64,000 nucleotides of DNA from contig JAZHRO010000012.1 of NCBI GenBank assembly GCA_037157565.1, positions 3,808,501-3,872,500 of the forward strand. Reading direction: 5' to 3'. Below are positions 12,353 to 24,161 of this stretch, piece after piece (the stretch's first letter is position 1; each line of letters opens with the position of its first letter). Origin of the DNA: Thalassia testudinum. Its lineage: Eukaryota > Streptophyta > Magnoliopsida > Alismatales > Hydrocharitaceae. Position numbers and translations under genes: made by a program. The notes beneath the pieces were generated by a model that saw only the letters and a list, made by a program, of their open reading frames with translations, had not been told where the DNA came from and searched no databases.

Positions 12353-14610
12353 TGATAAATGCCAGTTTATCATCATTCTTATGCATTAAAACAAACCTAG
12401 CTCTTAGGATTTTGCTCTGCAAATGGGTTTTTGGGTTGCATTTAGGCATTAATTAGGTTAGCCATGCAATGCATTCTTTATTGTGTTTTTGATGCATTTT
12501 TGTGAGTGTTAGGCATAAATAGATTGTCAGATCCCTAGAACCCTAGCACTCAGAAAGGCAACTGGTGAAGGAGAAGCTTAAACCAGCTGGAACTCAGCTT
12601 GATCCAGCTCACCATAGTTGGATTTCAGCTCACTTGGACTAGGGTTAGCTCATCCTAGCTCCATTAAGCTCATTTGAGCTAAATGGTAGCTCAAGAGAGC
12701 TAATCTTAGCACACCCTAGCTCAGGTCAGCTCAGATCCAGCTCAACATAGCTGAATCTAGCTCATCTCAGCTCCATTAGTTCACAGGGAGCTCTAGCTAG
12801 CTCAGTTGAGTTGACTGGAGTTCACCTCAGCTCAGGTCCAATTGCATCTAGCTCTACTCAACTCCAACTAGCTGAAGATGACTTCATTCCAGCTTAGGAA
12901 GCTCAAGTCCAGCTCTCGGGGACTCAGCTTAGCTCAACTTAGTTGAGCTAAGCTACCTTAGCTGCCTCAACCAGCTCGATCCTCACCGGGAGCACCAGAC
13001 CCAACTCACCTCAGCTCAATTTACCAGAAGCCAGCTCACTTTAGCTTGGCTTAGTAGCTAGTAAAGAACTAGCAAGCTAAGCCAGCTAGAGTATCCCTAT
13101 GCTAACCTCTTCAGCAACTGCCAGCTCCAGTTTAGCTCTGGACTCTTCATATCCAGCTCCTGTCCTCAAACCCTAGCTCCCATTACCTACTCCTCTACTC
13201 CACTACTAGCTAAGCTAGCTTAACTTAGCTTAGCTTAGCTAGGCTCCAACTCCCTCGGCATTTACCACCTCAGAACCCCACCTAACTAGCTCCACCAATT
13301 AAGCCTAACCCTAAGTGCACTTTAGCTACCTAGTCAACCCTAATCTTGGCCCCAACCATAGGCACCCTTCCACCCCACTCCACCAAAGGACTCCACCATT
13401 TTGGTGCCAGAAAACCACCATAACCACGTCCTTTTTGGTGCCACATTTTCCCTCCAAAATCCCCTTCATCTCCACCACATATCTCCCCTTAAATCCATCT
13501 CCACCATCCACCTAACCATACTTCTAGAAGACCCTAGATTGGTGCCAAAATGGTGGTGTCTCTCCACCACTAAAAGACACCAACACCACTATAACTACCA
13601 CCCCTTATGACCCTTAGGTTGGCACCAACCCCTCCTAGCCCTAGGATCCATAACCACCTCCCAAAACCTAATCCTAGCCCTTCATCATCTCCACGCCAAC
13701 CACCACCTTCCCTTCCTATAAATACACCATTAACCACCCACATTTTCCCATCTTCCCTTAGTGTTAATTTCCACCCTAACCCACCTATATCCCACGACCA
13801 AGAAGAAGAAGGGAGGAAGAAGAATAAGGAGGCTATCCCTTGCCTCCTTGGTGCCTTCTTCCTCTCCACTCTTCCTCTTGTGCCACGCCAAGGAGGAGAC
13901 TCTTCATTTTGGGAGGACGGCCAGGCAATTGGAGGAGGAAGGGTGGTGCACGCCCACCCTTGGGAGAATCCTAGGGCACGCCCCCCTAGGGCTTGCTTTG
14001 GAGGACACCATTCTGGCGGAGCTATAGAAGGAAGGAGTTGAAGACCTTCTTTTCAAGCTCGAGAGCTACCAGGCTTGGAGCAAGAAGAGCTTCATCCTCT
14101 TCATCACCATCATCATCTAAAGGATTTGTCTTTATTTTGTTCTTTCAAATTTTTGTAGAAGCATTCATCTACTTGTAGACAATTTCCCTTAATTTAAAAA
14201 AGAAGTTGCCTTGATTTCTTGTTGCTCTCTTTTTATTGCATTACCTTGCTTTCTCTTTAGTGTAGTTTCACTCCTCATTTCTAATTAACCTAGGCCTCCA
14301 CACACCTAGGTTGAGCTTAGAAAGAGGATAATTTTTGTCACTTAGATTAGCATACTAGGTGTAGTAATTTTTCCCACCAACTTCTCATACTGCCTTGATT
14401 TCAAAAACATAAAAATGTTATATTGAAAAAGACCAAAAAGAAAGGTGAAGTTCATTTCCAAGCAAGAGATGTATTTTATTTGCAAACTGCCTCCTTGGAC
14501 GACCCTAGATACTTCCACTATTTAGGTTTACAAATTTAAAAGCGAATCTATTTTTGCGCATTGCAACAACTTAAAACCCTAAATTAACAAACCATGCAAA
14601 AACACGATCA
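12353..14610 (+). mobile_element. A1 3' LTR
   Basis: 2258 bp, from TGATAAATGCCAGTTTATCA to AACACGATCA. The start abuts a purine tract, and the TATA box (13717-13724, TATAAATA) has counterparts at 4580 and 57301. The first 20 bases form a 7-bp inverted repeat. A dense AGCT array (12541-13247) lies upstream of the TATA box. Downstream is a pyrimidine-rich leader whose small open frames show no coding signature. The five bases after the LTR are acaat; the left duplication was lost with the start of the 5' LTR. Confidence 0.9.
12541..13247. repeat. A1 AGCT palindrome array
   Basis: I count about 48 AGCT tetramers in roughly 700 bases, usually as CAGCTC, TAGCTC, GAGCTC or TAGCTA. About three would be expected by chance. 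The spacing is irregular (6-30 bases), so this is not a simple tandem repeat. The same array is in A2 (56355-57010 and 63560-64000). Confidence 0.9.
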
Positions 14611-14626
14611 ACAATTAGCTTGAAAT

Positions 14627-14729
14627 TGTGAAGAAAAATGCAGTTTATATTATTGAAACTTCAAGAGATACTATGGGATTTGGTTTCTTTATATAGAGAC
14701 TAATCTTCCTTTCCAATGCAAATACAATC
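14627..14729 (-). mobile_element. K5 left LTR, first part
   Basis: Begins TGTGAAGAAAAATGCAG and matches the K5 right LTR (21679-21775), including the TTTATATAG box. It stops at aatacaatc (14721-14729). Its continuation is at 20482-20676. Confidence 0.75.
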
Positions 14730-15602
14730 CAAGGCTCGAAATGTCGATTTGAATGCCATTTTGACAAATTTCTAAGTGTGCATTTTGGAGGCATGTTGTG
14801 GAAATGTTCATATTTTGATGGCAAATTTCAATAATTTTGATGGTCTGAAAGTAATCTATTTTGGAGGCACACTGAGGGCATGCCGAAAAATGGCAGAAGT
14901 AGTCAATATGATATAAATTTTAAGAAAACATGAGCTCAAGCTGATTTTTATAGGAATAAGAGTGTTATATCACAATATTCTACCATACCATGTTTAAGTT
15001 CAATAATCAAATATTAATAATTACCATAGCCCAATAATTACAATCTACCATCATCATGCAGTCTACTCAATAATTGTGTGATTCAATTTCAATCATTCAA
15101 TGAAGTGATGAGCACGATTCTCATTTCCCATCTTCTCTAGTCCTCACCACTCTACCCACCATAACCCACCATCCTTAGCAGTAGCAGCAACAATGTGGCA
15201 CGATAATAGTGTGATGTAACAGTAGTTGTAGCAACAGTAGCGTAGGGTTACAGGGCTTAGGCTATTGTAGTAGTAGCAACAGTAGCAACGTAGGTCAATA
15301 GCAGTAGTGCAGTGCAATAGCTAGCATTGATCATGCCAGCAAAATGCCATTGAAATCACTATATTATCATTGATACACCTGAACTTCGACTTCGTTATTG
15401 TGTTGAAATGACCCTACTGATGAACACATGAATTATATATACAACATGTCTAGTTTAGCTTAATATACCTAGTAATGTTGCATTGCATACTTGTATAAAC
15501 CTAGCATGTGCATATATTATAGCTTGGTTGCATGATTGCATCAATTGCATAATTTGCTTAACGTTTAATGCTTCTAATTTTCGCTTGATCTCCTCTTTAC
15601 AG
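14730..15602. other. Unassigned part of the 9-bp-duplication insert
   Basis: AT-rich sequence with CAG/CAA triplet runs at about 15175-15320. It ends in a pyrimidine-rich TCTCCTCTTTACAG that reads as a plant splice acceptor. No element end or other gene is recognised. Confidence 0.4.
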
Positions 15603-15707
15603 GAATTCACATTTTATGCAAGGAGTGAGGAAGTAAGAAGAAGATTTTGGAAGAAGCATGAGGGACATGATCATAATATGCACTTGGACTATTACTGGCA
15701 TGATTAA
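15603..15707 (+). pseudogene. Possible orphan 3'-terminal exon
   Basis: A good splice-acceptor sequence (tctcctctttacag) precedes an open frame of 34 residues ending in TAA. It starts EFTFYARSEEVRRRFWKK and ends with a His-rich MHLDYYWHD tail. The charge pattern, the absence of low complexity and the sharp intron-exon contrast look like a real protein terminus, not noise. I do not recognise the family. No upstream exon is visible in the window, so it is either captured or stranded. The same frame is open upstream to 15483, but that part looks intronic. Confidence 0.4.
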
Positions 15708-16612
15708 ATATGTACATCATTAATGGTAGCACCATTATGCTCTATATTTAGCTTAATTTGGCTAAGTTCTAAGGCTAAATTTACTTAATTAATCATTAAA
15801 AATGTATAACCGAAGAATATCAAGAATTGCAGGGCATGCATCAAAATTAGTTAATTACGTTGTTTTAATGAAGAAATACAAGTGTAAATTAACTAAATGG
15901 TGAACCTTCACTCAATTAAAGATCAACTAAGCCCAAATTTACATTAAGTAGGCTTGCATTGATTGATTTAGGATTTTCTGAAATAAAAGCCAATTTACAT
16001 TTAAAAAAATCCTAATTTCAGCACCACTATAACCTGAAGGGTTATTTGAAATAAATGTAATATAAACCATCTAAAAATCATTGAAAAATATTTTATAAGA
16101 TTTAGAATAATTAAATTTACAAAATGAACTCAAGTTGATAAGTCAAAGACAAAGGTTAACATTTAATATATTTTGGGTTAAATTATAAATTTACCAGATA
16201 AAATCTATCAAAACCCAAAATTGAAGTGACATTAGATTCCTTGGGTCTAATTAGGTTACCTTAAAAATTTTAGACCAATTGAACTTCATCTTCACCTACT
16301 TTGCATAATGACCCTCAACTTTTGAATCCCTTTCAATCTGGTCCCTCAATCTTTCTTTCTGGTCCCTGACTGACGTCATGATGATGTCAACCTTCCTCTA
16401 CCTCCAGCAATGGCAACAACATCCAACGAGCTCCATCATTTGAGTTTTCTGCGAAGTATGGAGATCAATCTCCCTAATCATGCAATCGAATCCTACCAAA
16501 TTCGACGAGATTGATCCTCATTCAATCTCGCATCCGTTGACACAAATCATGACCTCTAATTCCATCATTTACCCTATGATTCGCTATCGAAATCCTTGCA
16601 AAATCATGTGGG

Positions 16613-18287
16613 TGTAGATTTCGTCCCTACCAGGAGGGGGTGACGTAATAATTGCGGAAATAAAATAAACAATCTCCCAAAATATCAATCACACGAGTAC
16701 ACAATTATTTTTAGGTGGAAACCCAAACCGGGTGAAAACCACCACCTAACCCTCTCGAGTTAGGATTTGCCGATCAACCAAGTTGATCAAATCCACTAAA
16801 CGAATCACTTTAAACGAGGGTGATTCAACCTCAATTACAACCACGCTACAAGTGCGAGGGTAGCGTTCCTCAACACCTTCTCTTCATGAGAAGGATTTTG
16901 TCTCACAAAGGAGACGGGAATTCGTAAAGCGAATACCCAACCAAATAACAAAGATAAAATGACAAATAATCCTATAGAGCCAACAAAGTAATTTTAAACC
17001 TAGCTTCTATAGGAATTAGGAAACTCCCCTTTGCAAGGAGTGCGTCGAATTGATGACGCGGGTGCGTGAGCCACGTGACGGTGCAATGTCGCTCTTCGTG
17101 AACTATGGCGGGAGAGTGGGTGCGCAAAGGGAATTTAGCTATCTAGATGATGGAACTTAAGCTTGGAGAGCAAGAGCTTTTCTTGGACACAAAAGAGTAG
17201 AAAGTATGTTGCTTAGGTGTATGTTGGTGTGCAAAGGCTCCCCTCTATTTATAGAGGCCTTAGGAAGGCTTTGGAAGGCTTAGGAAAGCTTCCATAGCCG
17301 TTGGGTGCAAAGCCCAAGAAAATCAGGCCGAAATCAGGAACAATGATTGCACTGACAGGGTAATCAGACGTCTAATTCTGGCATCAGACGTCTAGAAGAT
17401 CACTTTCAGACATCTAAAATAAAGGTCAGACGTCTGATTTCATGCAGGTTTCTTCCTAACTTGAATCAGATCTAAACAGGGTTCTTGTGCAAGTCCATCA
17501 GATGACATACAGGACGTCTGGCACTAGGTCTGGAGGTCTGGAAACCTACTTTTTCTGTGGGAATGGATTGCAACAGCTAGAAAATCTCTAAGAAGAGATT
17601 TTCGGGTCAGTCGAGGCAAAACGGTCCTTTATCAGACATCTGGAAAGGCCTAAGGACGTCTGATAAGGCTCTAACGGTCATATCCTTCAGTGTTTGTTGA
17701 GCCAGCCAATGGTCCACTAGTTGGACATCTGGCAAGTCCTTCAGACGTCTTCTAAGAAGTTTGGACTAAGGTCTGGACGTCTGATTTCATCAGACAAACT
17801 AAGTATGTCCAGCCTAATTGTTATCAGACGTCTTAAAACACATTATCAGATGTCTGATTTTGGAATTAGACATCTGGAAATGCTGTTTGAACCCTATATT
17901 GGTTTTCTAAGTTTTCTACAGGAAACCTAAGTATCCTAGGGTTGTGCAGGTGTTCCTAGGACTACTATTAGGGTACTTTGAGGCTCTTTAACATGATGTT
18001 CTAAGGAAATAAAAAGAGCAAGCAAATAAAGATAAAAGTACATGAAAGGAATAAAATGGAATTCTATCATATTCTTCTTGTCCTTCCATCTTCAATCTAT
18101 CGCTCCTTGTGAATCTCCTCTATTCTCCATCAAGCTCCTCCAATCCGTCCTGGATGCGAGCTCGAATTCTATCTAATCACTTCTACATTTGCAATTGACC
18201 TGAAATCTAAGACTCCAAGTGCAAATGTTAAATAACACGTGTTTTGTTATCATCAAAACAAATGATCGTGGTGCTCTAGCACCAACA
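16613..18287 (-). mobile_element. D2: solo LTR, SIRE-like copia
   Basis: 1675 bp, plus-strand ends TGTAGATTTC and GCACCAACA, flanked by perfect gtggg duplications (16608-16612 and 18288-18292). Homologous to D1 throughout. Minus-strand TATA box CTATAAATAG at 17245-17254. The GACGTC array spans about 17365-17880. The first bases differ from D1 (TGTAGATTTCG against TGTGATTCCC), so the families have diverged at the U5 end. Confidence 0.9.
17365..17880. repeat. D2 GACGTC palindrome array
   Basis: The same motif and relative position as in D1. Copies include CAGACGTCTG-type sequences at about 17366, 17428, 17741 and 17825, together with GACATC and GATGTC forms. Confidence 0.85.
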
Positions 18288-19593
18288 GTGGGAACCCACC
18301 ATGTTTAGGTCACAAATCTGCTTCAATTCTTACAGTCATCCTCATATAAAGCATCACCATACTTCAATGATAATTGTAGTCTAAAAATCATGTGTCAACA
18401 CCCACTCCTTCCTCCCTCGCGCACACCATTGATGGACCTTGGAGCTTCTTTGTCTCGCTCGTCCGCGGCTGCTCTGACAAAATAGGTTGAGGCTTCTCCT
18501 CCCCATTCTTCTCCCCTTCTTCACGTGAAGTTTGATCTCCAAAACCTCCTCAAATGCTCCAACCACCCCTCCCCTTCACTTGGAGGCTTGTCAACGCCCT
18601 AGGTATTCCCTCCCCTTTCGATCCAATTAGCTTATAGCTTTTGTTTTCCTTTGTTGTAGCTTTAGGACTCATCAATTTGGTCTTTCACGACCTCTATCGC
18701 AAGCCACCATCACCACCATTAAAGGCTTCAAGAAGCTTCGTCACCCCATGCACACACACACCCATACACCAAATAAAGTTGGGGCTTTGCTTCAGCTTGC
18801 AACGTCATAGCTTATGGGCATTTAATCGAGGTCAAATGACTCGTGTTTTGACTTGTAAGTACTCGCCAAAGTGCTCACTGGAGCCGCCGTCTTCTCCAAC
18901 TCCAGCAACTTCCCACGATGCCGCCACCACTCTGATCGATGATCAAAGGCCACCAACACGTCGACAAGGCTTCCACGACCACCTCTTCCATTTTCAGCAC
19001 AATCCAACGCCCGAATCTATTTCCCAGTGCCTCATCAACGATAAAGAAGAAAAGATGAAGGTTCTAGTAGAGACCTAATTGCACGACAAAAATATTTGCT
19101 GGGACCTGATTGCAAGCATCTAGGGATTGATTTGTGATTTTGCTTGAATAAGTTGAGGATTTTTTTCTATATTGATTTTTATTGCAAAATCTTGTTCAAA
19201 CATTATTGTTATTGATTATTTAGTGCTTAATCTTATTAACACTTGATTATTTTTAATTGAGCATTAAATAATAAAATATTTAAAATTAAATAAATCTTTT
19301 TGATGTTTACCCTTTGCACTTGAATCTTAGATTTCATCCCCTTATTTTTGTAAGTCAAGGTGCGAGTTTTGTTGGAACTTATTGGATTTTAGAGAATTCA
19401 CCACTATTACAAGTTCATGTGATAAATTGAATCACTTGTAAATAATTAAATAGTGGTATTTGCATAATCTTTTGCTCCCTACGAATGACCTCGGACTCAT
19501 ATTCGACATTACAAATTTTAGAAGTTGATTTAGCATGTTTCAACTATACTATGACGTTATTTTATAAAATCTTGTTTTGCACTTGTCAATCAT

Positions 19594-20472
19594 TATATGC
19601 ACACATTGGAATTGAAGGAAGCCAAGAAAAAAATTCCTCTCCACCACCTTTCATATGAGCCAAAAATCCAATCAAACATTACATGATGTAAATTGATTCC
19701 CATCTCTTATTCTACGCCAAATTAAGCTCAAGCGAACTTGCCTTGAAAAACCTAGCATCTAATCACATCTCAATCATGATTCCCATCACCAATTCCCTTC
19801 CTATACTACCTAACCAACCCTTCCCCTTATGGTCTCCACCTTTATAAAAGAACCACCACCACATCAATTTGGATCATTCAGCACATATAGTCCTACACCA
19901 CCTTCTAGCCATAGTTGTCCTCCTCATCTCCTCTCCTTGAGTGTGAGCCTTCTTATACCTCAAGGAGATGTTCATGAAGCTTATCGTGGTGAAGCACGCC
20001 ACAAGGATGCCTTTGTCTTCGCCTTGCCATCTTCACTGGGTATCGCCTTCGGGGCTCCTTCCTCTCAACAAGCTTTCCTTTACTTTTGTGTTTCTATTTT
20101 TGCTTTTCATTGAACTCTTTTTGATAATGAATAAATTCATGTCTTTATGATTTTGTATCTCTTATGTTCTCGCATGTGTTCTCGTCTCATGTTTCAGTTA
20201 GTTAATAGCTTAGTTTAAGTTCTTGTCTTGCACTCATAAAGAAAATCACAAAAAAAATTTAAAACAAAAAGGGAAAGAAAATATGACACCCACGAGAGCA
20301 CAGAAAATCGTTTGTCTACCCGTGTTCAACTCTGACTCCCTTTGTTTGATTTTATAAATTCAAATGTTTCATGTGATTTTCAAACTACAATGAATCACTT
20401 TTATATTTATTGAATTTGTGCAAACACCTACCAACTAGAATCCCCATTTTGCTAGCATGCCAAACGTCGATC
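19594..20472. other. Right part of the 9-bp-duplication insert
   Basis: Continues the sequence broken by R1. It contains CTTTATAAAAG at about 19839 followed by pyrimidine-rich, then AT-rich sequence, an arrangement seen in LTR promoter/leader regions. The open frame 19829-20113 shows no recognisable domain. An LTR origin for this part cannot be excluded. Confidence 0.35.
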
Positions 20473-20481
20473 AATACAATC

Positions 20482-20676
20482 TTCTAAAATAAGTAAAACA
20501 TATCTCTAACTAAATTACATCAAATCCTAAACATATTTCCTAGAAGGATTATCCAAAAATAGAAAACATAAAATATGAGAAAAGGATAACATGGAAAGAT
20601 GACTTGTTTTTTCTCCTCTACTCAAATGGAGAATCTTAAAAGATCTCCATTATGAAGATCATCAGAATCTCTAGCA
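20482..20676 (-). mobile_element. K5 left (3') LTR, second part
   Basis: Aligns with 21776-21979 of the right LTR. It ends TCTAGCA at 20676. Together with 14627-14729 it makes about 298 bp, against 301 bp for the right LTR. Confidence 0.75.
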
Positions 20677-21678
20677 CTCTCCCCAATTTAGACATTATCG
20701 ATCCAACTTGAGAAAGAACTTTAGAATATAGCATGCATGTAGGCCTTTCCATGCACAAACTTTGAGCTTAATCATGGACTGCATCATGAAGTTGAAGACC
20801 TAAACTTGAAGTGGGGCACATTCCCAAGCACTAAGTGGTTACCTATCTCCAAAATACTCTTTATGCTAAAAGAAAAATAAAAACTAGATTCCAGGTTTCC
20901 ACAAATGAGGCAAGAAGATATGAGTGGATGCTTGGTCACATGGATTTCAGCATGCAGACAGACTTGTTCCTCAGGCATGTAAATGAATGTCTCTTCATCA
21001 ATGAACATCCAAAACCCATGAAATTGGAGCAAAAAACTGACTTAGAGACTTTTGTTGGAAGACGAATCCTAGCACTAAAGGGGAGACAATCCTAAGCAAT
21101 AATACAAGGTATGAGATACGTTCCCATGCACGTATAGTCACCCGTCACTAGAAAAAATTCCTTATCCCAAAAGAAGATTAAAAATTGGTTCCAAGCATTT
21201 ATAGGTGGGGCTAAGCTTGTGGCTTAGTTTTTCCACCACTCATCATCATCTTCTTGTGATGACATAACCTAAGGCTTTTAGAATGTCCTTCGGGCCAAAG
21301 ATAGGTTGGGAAAACGGTATGACAACCATAGCAAGACTTGTCTCTGTCATGCACAAAGCACCAACAACTGTCATGATTACTTCAGCAGCACCAACAACAA
21401 GAACTGCAACAGCAGTAGCAACACCAACAACCACAACAGTAGCAAGAACTATAATAGTTGGAACACCATCAGTAGCAACAATGGCTACTGTGGCAACAAT
21501 AGCCAACAACAGTAGTGACACCAACATATGGGGTAGAACTCATACCCAAGGCAAAAAGGGTGCCACACACTTGTATTAGGAGACTGATTTTGGTTTCCAT
21601 GTAAAGAAGAGACTCTCATGGCCTCTTAGGCATGGTAGAGGAAGCATGGTTCTTTAAATCGAACCCTCTTTGATACCA
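20677..21678 (-). mobile_element. K5 internal region without recognisable genes
   Basis: About 1.0 kb between LTRs. A purine tract (minus strand, AATTGGGGAGAG, 20677-20688) abuts the 3' LTR. A tRNA-Met-type primer-binding site (minus TGGTATCAAAGAGGG, 21664-21678) abuts the 5' LTR. In between are an inexact internal duplication (20815-20905 against 21115-21220) and a CAA/CAG triplet-rich stretch (21355-21520) that generates meaningless Asn-rich or Val-rich frames. The size suits a small non-autonomous copia-like element. Confidence 0.65.
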
Positions 21679-21979
21679 TGTGAAGAAAGGTGGAGTTTAT
21701 TATTATTGAAACTCAAAGAGAAACAATGGTATTTGGTCTCTTTATATAGACAGACCAATCCTACTTTCTAATCCTAATGCAATCTTCTAAAATTAGTAAA
21801 ACATATCTCTAACTAAAACAAATCAAATCCTAAGCATATTTCTTAAAGGGATAATCCCAAAATAGAAAATAATAAAAATATGGAAGGAGGATAACGTAGT
21901 AAGAGGATTTGTTTTTTCTCCTATACTCAACATGGAGAATTTTGGAAGATCTCCAAGATGGAGATCACTAGAAGCTCCA
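21679..21979 (-). mobile_element. K5 right (5') LTR
   Basis: 301 bp, plus-strand ends TGTGAAG and AAGCTCCA. It abuts the primer-binding site. The bases outside the two LTRs (gaaat, ataga) do not match, so the flanks have probably been rearranged. Confidence 0.75.
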
Positions 21980-22019
21980 ATAGAAACCAACCTTGAAAAA
22001 CTCAGTGATGTTTTAATCA

Positions 22020-22456
22020 ATACTTCTCAACATTGACTTTATTCCTTATAAGTTTCCTTTGAAAATATCAAAATTTTAGAGTGCTAAATTTATTCGCAAA
22101 TATATCTGGAACTTACTCTCCTACCATTGTCGACTTCATCTTGATCACTTCTAGTAATAATTTCTCACTAAATATGTGATAGTGAACCTCCACATCCTTT
22201 ATTCATGCATAAAACATTTGACTTTCTACTAGAAAAATCACAAAAAGATTATTAGATTAAAGTGTTATTGGAAGTCAATAAACTAATGTAGATCCTTGAA
22301 AAGTTTCTTTGACCAGGCACTCTCCTGAGCTCCCAAAACTACTACTTGATATTTTTCTTTTGTTATCGATAATGACATTGTCGACTGTCTCTTGATACGT
22401 CGAGAGACTACTCATAAGCCAAGACTAAATACATAGCTACTCATTGATGTTTGTGT
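22020..22456 (-). pseudogene. K1 copia RNase H fragment
   Basis: The minus-strand frame just left of T reads TSMSSYVFSLGL then RRIKRQSTMSLSIT, the conserved copia RNase H region. It continues to EVHYHIFSEKLL, equivalent to the HIEIHYHFIREKV block. Stops and substitutions are numerous. It is the downstream part of the pol broken by T and R2, and is cut off at its 3' end by K5. Confidence 0.8.
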
Positions 22457-23820
22457 TGATAGGATCTAAATAGATGGAATATAGCTATGCGCACAAATGC
22501 TTAAAAGAATATTAGTAATAATAAGAAAATTTTCACAATCAATCAAACCACAGAAGTAGGCACAATATGTATAGTGGTTCCCCTCCCTTGGGTACTCCAC
22601 TACCTAAGCCTCCTAGCTTAGGGTTTTTAACCTGATTCCCTCAATCGCAAGGAAATCAATTTACTAAACCGAGGTAATTAACAGGTTACCTCAACCCTTG
22701 TACATCAGCGGGTTTGTTACAACCCAACGAGCAGCAAGCTTAAATACAAAAGAAGTACAGGTGTAAGACAAAAAGAATCTTACAACTAAAATCCAAGCCT
22801 CTCAACAAATGTAAATATAATGTTACCGATTTGAAAGCCTAGTGAAGACGTGAATACATGAAAGAAAATCACGTCGACATGTTTGCAAAAGCGTGGAAAG
22901 ATTGAGAGCACTAAACTCTATTCTTCTCTTCAAACATGGTGGAAAATATGAAATATAGAGCTCTAGATTTTTCTTTTATCTTTCTTGTATCTCTAGTGTT
23001 CAAACAAAGAGTCCTAGGATCATTTTATAGAGTTTAGGACATAGGATAATCATCTACTAGACATTGGGATTTAATTCCCAACGTTCACATTGACAAAATA
23101 AATATTTCAACTGTTTTGTTTTGAGCCAACGGCTAGTTGGTACCGGTACTAAAGTACCTGTGCTGGTACTAATAGCTCACTGCCACTAGTACGTGAATCC
23201 TGGTACCGGTACTAATCATGGGTATCGGTACTTGTGACTCCCAAGTTTGGAATTCCTTGGGCACAGTAACCTACCTGTATCGGTACTAATCATGGGTACC
23301 GGTACTTGTAAGGTTCAGGCCAGAATTAAGGATTCAACTTGTGGCCAACATGTACCTATACTCATGGTTGGTACCGGTACTTGTTATTCACAGTTTGAGA
23401 CAAATTCTCAAACTTGTGCCTTGCAAATACCAGTACTGATGAACAGTACCGGTACTTGCTTACAAGTACCAATTTTAAGTATTTTAATCCATTACATACT
23501 TTAAAAATGAACGTCATATAAATCCTAGATTATATCTAATTGATTTTTCCGATCTAAGTTAAATTCTCTTGTTAAGAGGCATACATTCTATGAAAACCTA
23601 AACTAAAAATCAAAGGGTCGAAGATGATCTTCTTCTTCTCGATCCTTCCTTGTCATCTTGCCTTCTCCATATCATGATCTTTTTCTTCTCACCATCATGC
23701 CTCCATCATTTCCTGTTTGCCTTGATCCTTCACCTAAATATGAAAAAACACTTAATGGCAAACATTAATCCAAAATAATTTTGTTAACACCAAAATAAGA
23801 TGTGGAACAAGGTTCCAACA
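22457..23820 (-). repeat. T 3' LTR
   Basis: 1364 bp; minus strand TGTTGGAACC...ATCCTATCA. TATA box (minus CTATAAAATG) at 23021-23030. A palindrome array, 23133-23482, lies upstream of it. Confidence 0.92.
23133..23482. repeat. T LTR GTACCGGTAC palindrome array (left copy)
   Basis: About ten copies of the 10-bp palindrome GTACCGGTAC or its decayed forms, several in a CATGGGTACCGGTACTTGT-type context. About five are intact in this LTR. The right LTR has the same array at 26423-26760, with more decay (TACTGGTA, TACCAGTA, TACTAGTA). Confidence 0.88.
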
Positions 23821-24161
23821 ATCTCCCCTTTTTGGTGTTGACAAAATTATCTTGCAAATAGATAATTATTGAAAAAAAAATAGCAATATTACATGAAAGA
23901 AAAAAATAATTAATTAAATCCTCCCCCTCAAAATATGCTCCCCCTAAAAATATTACTATTTGCCTTTTATTCTTCACCCCCTTTTTGTCAATAACAAAAA
24001 CAAATTGAAGGGGTAAGGAGAATACCATAAAGTTACCAGTAGTAGAATGGTGCTTGTGGATACCAGGCTCCACCAGTCCATCTTTGTTGATCTTCATGTA
24101 GTTTGTAGAATGGTTGGAGTGTTCCATTTTTCGCCTTGAACACCCATTGATCATGTTGATC

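Larger units (their letters stand above)
15721..19588 (+). mobile_element. R1: solo LTR of R family, interrupted by D2
   Basis: Flanked by atcat at 15716-15720 and 19589-19593. It runs TAATGGTAGCACC...ACTTGTCA; R2 and R3 start TGAGGG/TGATGG, so the first dinucleotide has changed from TG to TA. About 2.19 kb without D2. It is homologous to R2 in inverted orientation over most of its length (15750-16330 against 29260-29850; 19190-19510 against 27570-27890). Its central open frame (18641-19078) has no recognisable domain, and the R2 counterpart is not open, so it is probably not coding. No TATA box was found with confidence. Confidence 0.75.
14730..20472. mobile_element. Insertion in K5 LTR with 9-bp duplication, carrying an orphan exon
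   Basis: The 9-bp sequence aatacaatc occurs at both edges (14721-14729 and 20473-20481), and the K5 LTR is colinear once the insert is removed. Without nested R1 the insert is about 1.87 kb. A 9-bp duplication fits Mutator-like elements better than LTR elements (5 bp). I see no convincing long terminal inverted repeat; the left end begins CAAGGCTCG and the right end is GTCGATC. It holds a plausible gene 3' exon (15603-15707) and a TATA-like CTTTATAAAAG at 19839. It could be a gene-capturing Mutator-like element or another class of insertion. Confidence 0.4.

Noticed and set aside
13607..14041. 144-codon frame repeated at 4470-4811
   Set aside because: It spans the TATA box of the A LTR and shifts phase between copies; it is the LTR leader, not a gene family.
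18641..19078. 145-codon frame in R1
   Set aside because: The aligned region of R2 is not open in the same frame, and no domain is recognised; treated as LTR sequence.
21246..21527. Hydrophobic Val/Ala/Thr-rich frame on the minus strand, resembling a membrane protein
   Set aside because: It is the translation of a CAA/CAG triplet-rich stretch inside K5; other frames give Asn- or Thr-rich proteins of equal length.
14622..21984. Target duplication for K5
   Set aside because: The flanks gaaat and ataga do not match, so no duplication is claimed even though the LTR pair is clear.
23247..23504. 85-codon frame duplicated at 26536-26793 (MEFLGHSNLP...)
   Set aside because: Its duplication is simply the two T LTRs, and its repeated GTGTC-type residues are the palindrome array translated.
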